A DNA stretch of 10,691 nucleotides from Pseudomonadota bacterium (lineage in GTDB: Bacteria; Myxococcota; Myxococcia; Myxococcales; Anaeromyxobacteraceae), in NCBI GenBank assembly GCA_023411405.1, contig JAEYOU010000363.1, forward strand, positions 1 to 10,691, in the 5' to 3' direction. The translations under genes and the position numbers were made by a program. Below are positions 1 through 5,132 of this stretch, in pieces. The first letter of the stretch is position 1, and every line of letters starts with the position of its first letter. Under the pieces are notes generated by a model that worked only from the letters and a program-made list of their open reading frames with translations, searched no databases and was not told where the DNA came from.

Positions 1-627
1 GCCCCGGCGCGCCCTCGCGGCGCGGTCGCCACCCCGCGGGTGGCGCGCGCGGTCGCCGTCCTCGTGGTGCTCGTCGTCTCGAAGTACCTCTACCTCGCGA
101 GCCTCACCAGCTACTACACGTTCTTCCTCATCGAGCGGTTCGGCGTCTCGAAGCGCGACGCACAGCTCCACCTGTTCCTCTTCCTCGGCGCGGTGGCGCT
201 GGGGACGCTCGCGGGCGGCCCGATCGGCGATCGGATCGGCCGGAAGTACGTCATCTGGGTCTCGATCCTCGGGGTCCTCCCGTTCACCCTGCTCATGCCG
301 TACGCGAGCCTGGGGTGGACCGCGGTCCTGAGCGTCGTGATCGGCGTCGTCCTCTCGTCCGCGTTCTCCGCCATCGTCGTGTACGCGCAGGAGCTCATGC
401 CGGGCCGGGTCGGCACCGTCGCGGGCCTCTTCTTCGGCCTCTCCTTCGGGGTGGGGGGCCTCGGCGCCGCGCTCCTCGGCCTCGTGGCGGACGCGCGCGG
501 CGTCGAGTTCGTGTACCGCGTCTGCGCGTTCCTGCCGGCCCTCGGGCTCCTCACCGCCTTCCTGCCCGACGTCGAGGGCAAGCCGATCCCGCCCGCCGTC
601 GCGCCGGCGCCGGGCGCCGAGACGTGA
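1..627 (+). CDS. fsr: Fosmidomycin-resistance-type MFS efflux transporter, C-terminal half (partial)
   Basis: The reading frame is open from the first base, so the gene starts upstream of the window; 208 codons are visible, ending in TGA at 625-627. The protein is an inner-membrane major facilitator that exports small molecules. Six hydrophobic segments can be read, matching transmembrane helices 7-12: around KYLYLASLTSYYTFFL, then LHLFLFLGAVALG, YVIWVSILGVLPF, VLSVVIGVVLSSAFSAIVV, GLFFGLSFGVGGLGAALLG and a last one ending in FLP. The loop GGPIGDRIGRKYV is the MFS motif A of the C-terminal half. The strings LASLTSYYTF, QLHLFLFLGAVA, WVSILGVLPFTLL and SAFSAIVVYAQELMPGRVG closely resemble E. 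coli Fsr as I remember it. Known Fsr confers fosmidomycin resistance; the natural substrate here is unknown. The ATG-like GTG at 40 is internal and not the true start. It converges on the clpX-type gene with a 22-bp gap. Confidence 0.85.
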   Translation, partial: APARPRGAVATPRVARAVAVLVVLVVSKYLYLASLTSYYTFFLIERFGVSKRDAQLHLFLFLGAVALGTLAGGPIGDRIGRKYVIWVSILGVLPFTLLMPYASLGWTAVLSVVIGVVLSSAFSAIVVYAQELMPGRVGTVAGLFFGLSFGVGGLGAALLGLVADARGVEFVYRVCAFLPALGLLTAFLPDVEGKPIPPAVAPAPGAET

Positions 628-647
628 GCGGCGCGCCGGGGCGCCGC
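628..647. terminator. Hairpin between convergent genes, candidate bidirectional terminator
   Basis: GCGGCGC at 628-634 pairs perfectly with GCGCCGC at 641-647 around a six-base loop. It fills nearly the whole 22-bp gap between the fsr stop and the stop of the clpX-type gene, so it could end transcripts from both sides. There is no T-run on either strand, so intrinsic termination is only inferred from position. Confidence 0.4.
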
Positions 648-649
648 CG

Positions 650-1726
650 CTACTCGCCCAGCGCCTGCGGATCGAGCCGCTCGAGGCGTCGCCGGACGAA
701 GCTCGCGTCGACGGTGACCCGCTTCCCGCGCCGCTCGGGCGCCTCGAAGAGCAGGTCGGCCATGACCGCCTCGACCACCGCGCGGAGCCCGCGCGCCCCG
801 GCGCTGCGCTCGACCGAGGCGCGGACGATGTCGCGCAGGGCGCCCTCGCTGAAGGAGAGCTCGACGCCGTCGGCGGCGAGGAGCTCCTTCACCTCGCGGA
901 CGACCGCGTCGGGCGGCCCGGTGAGGACCTCGAGGAGCTCGTCCTGCGAGAGCTCCTCGAGCTGGACCACCACCGGGAGCCGGCCGAGGAACTCGGCCAG
1001 CATGCCGTAGTCGAGGAGGTCCTTGGTGCGGAGCGCGCGCCGCGCGGTCCGCGCCGCGTCGCGGGCGCCGAACCCCAGCCCGCGCCCTTCGGCCGCGTAC
1101 GCGTGCAGGTCGGAGAAGGTCCCGGCGCAGACGAACAGGATGTCGGTCGTGTCCACCGTGACGGTCTCCTGGCGCGGCCAGTGCTGGCCGCCGGCGACCG
1201 GGACCTGCACCTCGCGCCCTTCGAGGAGCTTGAGCAGGGCCTGCTGCACCCCTTCGCCACCGATGTCGCGCGCGCCGCCGCCGGTCCGGGGACCGTGCGT
1301 GCGGCGGGCGATCTTGTCCACCTCGTCCACGAAGATGATGCCCCGCTGGGCGTCGTCGACCGAGTGGGTGGCGCGCCCGAGGAGCTCGGAGACCATCGCC
1401 TCGACGTCCTTGCCGTAGTAGCCCGCCTCGGTGAACTCGGTGGCGTCGGCGACGTGGAAGGGGACGTTCAGGATCTCCGCCAGCGTGCGGGCGAGGTGCG
1501 TCTTTCCGGAGCCCGTGGGCCCGACCAGGAGGACGTTGGACTTCCGCACCGGCGGCGCCCCGCGCCGCGTGCGGCGGAGCGCGATGCGCTTCTGGTGATT
1601 GTAGGCGGCGACGGAGAGCGCACGTTTGGCCCGGTCCTGGCCGATGACGTAACGCGAGAGCCGCTCGTGGATCTGTCGCGGCGTGAGGACGAGTCCGGGG
1701 TCGTCCGGGCGGGCGGAGGGCTTCAC
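650..1726 (-). CDS. ClpX-type AAA+ unfoldase lacking the N-terminal zinc-binding domain
   Basis: This is a 358-residue HslU/ClpX-family ATPase, shorter than the roughly 420 residues of housekeeping ClpX because it begins directly at the AAA+ module with no four-cysteine zinc domain. Walker A is GPTGSGKT (69-76), Walker B IIFVDE (130-135), the arginine finger R249 lies in EFLGRLP, and sensor 2 is GARGLR (310-315), so ATP hydrolysis should be intact. The pore-1 loop reads GYYG (102-105) instead of GYVG. The segment aligned with the substrate-recognising RKH loop reads QHW (181-183, in GGQHWPRQE). LGF (217-219) aligns with the IGF/LGF loop that docks on ClpP, so ClpP partnership remains possible. 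The start is GTG at 1726; no in-frame start lies further upstream and no good ribosome-binding site is visible. It follows the ureohydrolase gene by 70 bp. It is likely a second ClpX with its own substrates; the housekeeping clpX would be elsewhere. Confidence 0.85.
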   Translation of the reverse strand: MKPSARPDDPGLVLTPRQIHERLSRYVIGQDRAKRALSVAAYNHQKRIALRRTRRGAPPVRKSNVLLVGPTGSGKTHLARTLAEILNVPFHVADATEFTEAGYYGKDVEAMVSELLGRATHSVDDAQRGIIFVDEVDKIARRTHGPRTGGGARDIGGEGVQQALLKLLEGREVQVPVAGGQHWPRQETVTVDTTDILFVCAGTFSDLHAYAAEGRGLGFGARDAARTARRALRTKDLLDYGMLAEFLGRLPVVVQLEELSQDELLEVLTGPPDAVVREVKELLAADGVELSFSEGALRDIVRASVERSAGARGLRAVVEAVMADLLFEAPERRGKRVTVDASFVRRRLERLDPQALGE

Positions 1727-1772
1727 CAGGGAACGGTCATCCCGCCCCGGGGCTTGCGCAAGGGGGCGCGGA

Positions 1773-1788
1773 TCGCTCGGCGGAGCGA
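1773..1788 (-). terminator. Short hairpin downstream of the ureohydrolase gene
   Basis: TCGCTC at 1773-1778 pairs with GAGCGA at 1783-1788 around a four-base loop, just after the ureohydrolase stop and before the clpX-type start. It may attenuate or end the upstream transcript. There is no T-run, and six-base GC-rich palindromes are common by chance here. Confidence 0.25.
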
Positions 1789-1796
1789 GCGGCCGC

Positions 1797-2822
1797 TCAC
1801 CCTGCCGCGAGCGTCCAGCCGGCGAGCTTGTAGAGCAGCCGCGCGCCCACGTTCCCGTCCCACTCGTCCGCGCCGCCGGGATCGGGCGCGACCTCGACCA
1901 GGTCGAAGCCGACGATCCGCCGCCCGCTCCGCACCACGGCGGCCAGGAGATAGGCCGCCTCCTGGAAGGAGAGGCCTCCCGGCACCGGCGTTCCGGTGTG
2001 CGGGCAGAGCGAGGGATCGAGCGCGTCGATGTCGAAGGAGACGTAGACGTCCTTCGGCAGCGGGTCGAGGATCCTTCGGGCCTGCACCGCCCAGCTCTCG
2101 CCCTCGAACCGCGCCCGCGCGAGCACGGCGTCGTGGTGCTGGACGATGCGGCCGTCGGAGCCGGCCGCGTAGGCGTGCTCCTCCTCGGAGAGGTCGCGGA
2201 GGCCGACCTGGACGAACCGGGAGATCTCGGGGAGCCGCTCGGCGGCGTTGTACATCACCGAGGCGTGGCTGTACGTGAACCCCTCGTACGCGACCCGCAG
2301 GTCTGCGTGCGCGTCGAGGTGGAGGACGCCCATCCCCGGGAAGCGCCGGGCGTGCGCGGCGAGGCTGCCGAGCGCGACCGAGTGGTCGCCGCCGACCACC
2401 CCCGCGCGCTTTCCACCCCGGAGGGCGCCGGCGACCCGCTCCTCCACCCAGGCGTTCACGCGCCCGCACGCCTCGTTCACCTCGGCGGCCGCGCGGACGA
2501 GGGCGGGGTCGCCGCCCGTGCCGCCCTTCGCGATCACGGGCGCGGCCGCGGCGCGCGCGGTCCGGCCGAGGCGCTCGATCTCCTCGGGCGCTGCGACGAG
2601 GTGAATGCCCTTCTCGTAGGGCCGCCCGGTCTCGACGTCGAAGAGGTCCACCTGCCGGCTCGCGCCGAGGATCGCCTCGGGCCCGCGTGAGGTTCCGCCG
2701 CCGTACGAGGTGGTGGCCTCGAAGGGGACGGGGACGAGGACGAGCGCGGCGTCGGACTCGGAGTGGGGGAGGCCGAAGATGCCGGAGCCCGGGAGGGCGG
2801 CGGCGGAGGGATCGAAGGGCAT
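1797..2822 (-). CDS. speB: Agmatinase-family ureohydrolase
   Basis: This is a 341-residue member of the arginase/agmatinase superfamily, dimanganese enzymes that split urea from guanidino compounds; the likely reaction is agmatine to putrescine in the cytosol. The metal-binding signatures are all present: GGDHS (144-148), DAHAD (170-174) and SFDIDALDP (262-270), plus the C-terminal acidic residue in GFDLVEVAP (E310). The substrate-side strings are unusual: YSHASVM (184-190) where typical agmatinases have an HG motif, and CPHTGTPVPGGL (273-284). It is about 35 residues longer than E. coli SpeB, mainly from a segment near residues 80-130. I chose ATG at 2822 because AGGA lies five bases upstream and MPFDP starts the conserved fold; the frame stays open to 2918, but those extra residues look like intergenic DNA. 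Substrate assignment is inference: arginase or N1-aminopropylagmatine ureohydrolase activity cannot be excluded. It lies between rrf2 and the clpX-type gene on the same strand. Confidence 0.85.
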   Translation of the reverse strand: MPFDPSAAALPGSGIFGLPHSESDAALVLVPVPFEATTSYGGGTSRGPEAILGASRQVDLFDVETGRPYEKGIHLVAAPEEIERLGRTARAAAAPVIAKGGTGGDPALVRAAAEVNEACGRVNAWVEERVAGALRGGKRAGVVGGDHSVALGSLAAHARRFPGMGVLHLDAHADLRVAYEGFTYSHASVMYNAAERLPEISRFVQVGLRDLSEEEHAYAAGSDGRIVQHHDAVLARARFEGESWAVQARRILDPLPKDVYVSFDIDALDPSLCPHTGTPVPGGLSFQEAAYLLAAVVRSGRRIVGFDLVEVAPDPGGADEWDGNVGARLLYKLAGWTLAAG

Positions 2823-2828
2823 CGGGTT

Positions 2829-2858
2829 CCTATAGGGCCGATCGGCGCGTGGGGACAA
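2829..2858 (-). promoter_or_regulatory. Candidate sigma70-like promoter for the ureohydrolase gene
   Basis: On the minus strand TTGTCC (2858-2853) and TATAGG (2834-2829) are separated by 18 bases, each matching four of six consensus positions. In such GC-rich DNA a TATA core is rare enough to notice. The -10 overlaps the AGGA ribosome-binding site, so if used, the transcript would start at or beside the ATG at 2822. That makes this either a leaderless promoter or a coincidence. Confidence 0.28.
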
Positions 2859-2880
2859 GTAGCGGATGCTGGGTGGGGGA

Positions 2881-2916
2881 CCCGCGCGAAGCGCGGGGGA
2901 GGGGCAGCGCCCCTCC
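2881..2916. repeat. Two adjacent perfect hairpins with three-base loops
   Basis: CCCGCGC (2881-2887) pairs with GCGCGGG (2891-2897) around GAA. Immediately after, GGAGGGGC (2898-2905) pairs with GCCCCTCC (2909-2916) around AGC. They lie between the rrf2 stop and the ureohydrolase start, and probably form one palindromic element together with the hairpins at 2983-3043. Possible roles are transcript termination, mRNA stabilisation or simply a mobile palindromic repeat. Confidence 0.7.
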
Positions 2917-2945
2917 ACGCTGGGTGCCGCGCAAGCCGCCGTTCC

Positions 2946-3497
2946 TCAATCGCCGCGGACCTGGCGGCGCGGCGCGGCGGGACCCAGCGCAGCGGGGGTG
3001 GGGCCCCAGGAGCTCGGCTCCTGGGGCGGGGGCGCAGCCCCCGTGCGATGGATCTGCACGAGCCCCACGCTGCCGTCGTCCGCGGGCTTGAAGGCGACGT
3101 CGGCGAGCTTGGCCTGGCGGTACACGTCGAGCATCCGCTCCTGACCGAGCTTCCAGACCGACATCATGGTGCAGAGCGTCGAGTGCCCGCATGCGTCCTC
3201 GCCGTCGAGGCACACGTTGAGCGCGACGGGGCCCTCCACCGCCTCGATCACGTCGAGGAAGCTCACCTCGGCGGAGCTCCGGGCCAGCGCGTAGCCGCCG
3301 TGCGGCCCGCGCGAGGAGCGGACCAGGCCAGCGTCCACGAGCGTCTTCAGGATCTTCGCGAGGAAGTCCTCCGGAACGTCCATCTGCCGGGCGATCTCCC
3401 GGAACGGGACCACGGAGCCGGGCGCGACGGACGCGAGATAGATCATCGCGCGCAGGCCGTAATCGATCTTTCGCGAGATGCGGAGGACGTGCTGCAT
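2946..3497 (-). CDS. Rrf2-family transcriptional regulator with a three-cysteine cluster
   Basis: This is a DNA-binding regulator of the Rrf2/IscR/NsrR family, 183 residues from ATG at 3497. The winged helix covers about residues 5-70 (ISRKIDYGLRAMIYLA, then EIARQMDVPEDFLAKILKTL and the wing RGPHGGYAL). Cysteines 96, 103 and 109 in CLDGEDAC and STLC have the CX6CX5C spacing expected to hold a [2Fe-2S] or [4Fe-4S] cluster, so iron-sulfur status, redox state or nitric oxide are likely signals. The GTG at 3506 gives three more residues and is equally possible; neither start has a clear ribosome-binding site. Family members usually end near residue 145-150; here about 30 further residues (from about 152) are rich in Pro, Ala and Gly and are encoded by the palindromic repeat at 2983-3043, so the tail is probably not functional. 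It is divergent from the PHP gene. Targets are unknown; autoregulation is likely for the family. Confidence 0.9.
   Translation of the reverse strand: MQHVLRISRKIDYGLRAMIYLASVAPGSVVPFREIARQMDVPEDFLAKILKTLVDAGLVRSSRGPHGGYALARSSAEVSFLDVIEAVEGPVALNVCLDGEDACGHSTLCTMMSVWKLGQERMLDVYRQAKLADVAFKPADDGSVGLVQIHRTGAAPPPQEPSSWGPTPAALGPAAPRRQVRGD
2983..3043. repeat. Three hairpins with three-base loops inside the 3' end of rrf2
   Basis: CCCAGC (2983-2988) pairs imperfectly with GCGGGG (2992-2997) around GCA. GCCCCAGGAGC (3003-3013) pairs perfectly over 11 bases with its complement at 3017-3027 around TCG. CGGGGGC (3027-3033) pairs with GCCCCCG (3037-3043) around GCA. The hairpins are translated as the Pro/Ala-rich tail of the Rrf2 protein. 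Their design matches the pair at 2881-2916, so the whole stretch 2881-3043 looks like one composite palindromic element. Confidence 0.7.
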
Positions 3498-3506
3498 GAG
3501 GTTCAC

Positions 3507-3604
3507 GAAAGGGTCGGGTGCCGCCGTGCCAGGACGGAGGCCCCCATCCCGGTAGGCACTCGCTCCCGACTCGATTACCTTAACACGCTCGAGGTGCGCA
3601 TTTC
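3507..3604. promoter_or_regulatory. Divergent promoter region of rrf2 and the PHP gene, with candidate operator
   Basis: These 98 bp must hold the promoters of both divergent genes. The least GC-rich part, about 3570-3593, is framed by an inverted repeat: CTCGA at 3570-3574 and TCGAG at 3589-3593 around ATTACCTTAACACG-like sequence of 14 bases. This is a possible Rrf2 operator, since family operators are dyads with AT-rich centres. GAGGTG at 3591-3596 also serves as ribosome-binding site for the PHP gene. No convincing -35/-10 pair was found. Confidence 0.35.
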
Positions 3605-4447
3605 ATGGACCGGAGCGGCCCCACCGACGGCGGACGGATCGACCTCCATTCTCACAGCCGCGCCTCCGACGGTCAGTACGCGGCCGCCGAGGTCGCGGCG
3701 CGCGCGGCGCAGGCGGGCGTGGGGGTGTGGGCGCTCTCGGACCACGACACGGTGGCCGGTCTCCTGCCCGCCGCGGCGGCGGCGGACGAGCACGGCCTCC
3801 GGTTCGTCCCCGGCATCGAGCTGTCGGCCTTCCTGGACCGGCGCGAGATCCACCTGCTCGGCCACTTCGTGGATCCGGAGCACGCCGGCCTGAAGCGGTT
3901 CGAGGACGAGCTGGCGCTCCACCGGCGCGAGCGGATGCACGCGATCGTCGAGCGGCTGGGCGCGCTGGGCATCCGCGTCCGGGTGGCGGACATCGAGAAG
4001 TTCGGGGACGGCAAGACCATCGGCCGCCCGCACGTGGCCCGCGCCATCCTCGAGGCGGGCGCGGTCGCGAGCGTGAAGGAGGCGTTCGACCGGTTCCTGG
4101 GCGAGGGCCAGGCGGCCTACGTCCAGCGGTTCCGGCTCGAGCTCGCGGACGCGGTCGAGCTCGTGCGCGGGGCGGGCGGTACGGTGACGGTCGCCCACCC
4201 CGGCGTCTCGCGCCTCGAGCGGGGCGACCTCGCCCGGCTCGCGGCCGCGGGCGTCTCCGGCGTCGAGACCCATCACCCCGATCACAACCCGTCCGTCCGC
4301 GAGAAGTACCTCCGCCTCGCGGACGAGCTCGGGATGGTGCCGACCGCGGGGAGCGACTACCACGGCGAGGCGGTCAACGACCGCCAGCTCGGGCAGGTCA
4401 CGATGCAGCCCGAGGACCTCGCGCGGCTGGAGGCCACGCGGCCGTAG
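3605..4447 (+). CDS. PHP-domain metal-dependent phosphoesterase (RNase AM / nucleoside bisphosphate phosphatase type)
   Basis: This 280-residue protein is a single PHP domain of the kind found in E. coli RNase AM (YciV) and related 3',5'-nucleotide bisphosphate phosphatases. Metal ligands can be followed in order: DLHSHSRASDG (H15, H17, D22), ALSDHDT (D46, H47), PGIELSA (E72), GRPHVA (H143), VAHPG (H198), ETHHPDH (residues 221-227) and GSDYHG (D251, H253). About residues 90-190 form the helical insertion typical of this subgroup. The length matches the family. The start is ATG at 3605 with GAGG ten bases upstream. Known members remove 5' nucleotides from short RNA or dephosphorylate pAp-like molecules in the cytosol; which of these applies is inference. 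It is monocistronic, divergent from rrf2, and followed by a repeat-rich gap. Confidence 0.88.
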   Translation: MDRSGPTDGGRIDLHSHSRASDGQYAAAEVAARAAQAGVGVWALSDHDTVAGLLPAAAAADEHGLRFVPGIELSAFLDRREIHLLGHFVDPEHAGLKRFEDELALHRRERMHAIVERLGALGIRVRVADIEKFGDGKTIGRPHVARAILEAGAVASVKEAFDRFLGEGQAAYVQRFRLELADAVELVRGAGGTVTVAHPGVSRLERGDLARLAAAGVSGVETHHPDHNPSVREKYLRLADELGMVPTAGSDYHGEAVNDRQLGQVTMQPEDLARLEATRP

Positions 4448-4480
4448 CTGCCGTGAGTCTCGGCCTGTGAAGAGTCCGCG

Positions 4481-4503
4481 CGCCCTGAGCCTGTCGAAGG
4501 GCG
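4481..4503 (+). repeat. Palindromic repeat copy 1 (REP-like)
   Basis: CGCCC at 4481-4485 and GGGCG at 4499-4503 enclose the 13-base loop TGAGCCTGTCGAA. The same loop in reverse orientation occurs in copy 3. Elements with this core are scattered between genes in many GC-rich proteobacteria, as I recall. It sits 34 bp after the PHP stop and could also terminate or stabilise that transcript. Confidence 0.75.
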
Positions 4504-4600
4504 AACGATCTCGGTGCTCGTTGCAGAGCGGCCCTCTCGTCTCTCGTACGCCTCGCCTTGGGGCGCGTCGCCGTGGGCGTCCGCCAGGGCCTTTTCCGCT

Positions 4601-4646
4601 CACCCTGAGCGTAGCAGCCGCGCAGCGGCTGCGGAGTCGAAGGGCG
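4601..4646 (+). repeat. Palindromic repeat copy 2, long form with an inner hairpin
   Basis: The outer parts match copy 1: CCCTGAGC at 4603-4610 and GTCGAAGGGCG at 4636-4646. In place of the two central bases CT of copy 1 there are 25 bases (4611-4635) holding a perfect eight-base stem, GCAGCCGC at 4614-4621 with GCGGCTGC at 4625-4632 around GCA. The result is a hairpin nested in a hairpin. Confidence 0.7.
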
Positions 4647-4738
4647 CGCTCGCCGACCAGGTAGAGCCGCGGCGCCGGCAGGCGAGTTGTAGGACGCGCG
4701 CGAAGTCGGGTGATCCCGCGGGCGCGCCGCCGAAACTC

Positions 4739-4773
4739 GGCGCCCACCTCCGCGCTTCGCGCGGGTGGGCGCC
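4739..4773. repeat. Strong 15-bp stem hairpin
   Basis: GGCGCCCACC at 4739-4748 pairs with GGTGGGCGCC at 4764-4773. Inside, CGCGC (4751-4755) pairs with GCGCG (4759-4763) around TTC, leaving a two-base bulge. An alternative hairpin (4728-4742, CGCCGA with TCGGCG) would compete for its left arm. It is not one of the TGAGCCTGTCGAA repeats. Its function is unknown; it could be a terminator or an RNA element. Confidence 0.6.
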
Positions 4774-4965
4774 TCAAACATCGGCGGCGCGCTCATGCTG
4801 CCCATTCCGCGCGCGGGCCGCGGTGATTCCCCTCGCGGCGCCGCGGATGGTCGGCTCGCCGCGTCGGGCCCTGCCGGCCGCCTGGGGGCGTTGCTTGGGG
4901 CGGCTCGGCTGCGGGTCCGGGAGAGCATCGACCCTCTCCGGCCCCGCTCGAGAGCGATCCCTTCA

Positions 4966-4998
4966 CCGCTCGTGCTTCGACAGGCTCAGCACGAGCGG
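4966..4998 (-). repeat. Palindromic repeat copy 3 (REP-like), inverted
   Basis: CCGCTCGTGC at 4966-4975 and GCACGAGCGG at 4989-4998 form a perfect ten-base stem. The 13-base loop on the minus strand is TGAGCCTGTCGAA, identical to copy 1, whereas the stem sequence is entirely different. This is the longest stem of the three copies. Confidence 0.8.
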
Positions 4999-5057
4999 AC
5001 ATGCAACGCCCACTCGCGCTGACTCTCGTCCGCCCACGAAACCGCCCCAGGGCGCAG

Positions 5058-5092
5058 CCGGCCTCCGCCGACGGTCCGGCGCCGGAGGCCGG
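5058..5092 (-). terminator. Hairpin downstream of the deoxyhypusine-synthase-like gene
   Basis: CCGGCCTCCG at 5058-5067 pairs perfectly with CGGAGGCCGG at 5083-5092 around 15 bases. It begins about 40 bp after the stop of the minus-strand gene, a natural position for a terminator. There is no T-run after it, so a Rho-independent mechanism is doubtful. Confidence 0.45.
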
Positions 5093-5132
5093 ATCCGCCG
5101 TTCGGCGCCTCGCACCCACGAGGATGCAGCGA

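Larger units (their letters stand above)
4448..5132. other. 685-bp intergenic region with palindromic repeats, no credible gene
   Basis: No open frame here resembles a protein: the candidates are rich in Arg, Ala, Pro and Ser and lack any domain. The region lies between the 3' ends of the PHP gene and the deoxyhypusine-synthase-like gene, which converge. It holds three copies of one palindromic repeat and two further strong hairpins, listed separately. The remaining stretches, notably about 4520-4590, 4650-4725 and 4780-4960, show nothing I can name. A small RNA cannot be excluded. Confidence 0.6.

Noticed and set aside
2823..2918. N-terminal extension of the ureohydrolase to 2918
   Set aside because: The 32 added residues come from a hairpin repeat and a promoter-like region; ATG at 2822 has a good ribosome-binding site and fits the family.
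2763..3893. A 376-codon plus-strand frame spanning rrf2, the intergenic region and the PHP start
   Set aside because: It overlaps well-supported genes on the opposite strand and in another frame, and the translation shows no domain.
4481..4998. The three palindromic repeats as a CRISPR array
   Set aside because: Copies are in mixed orientation, unequal in length and irregularly spaced, with no cas genes in the window.
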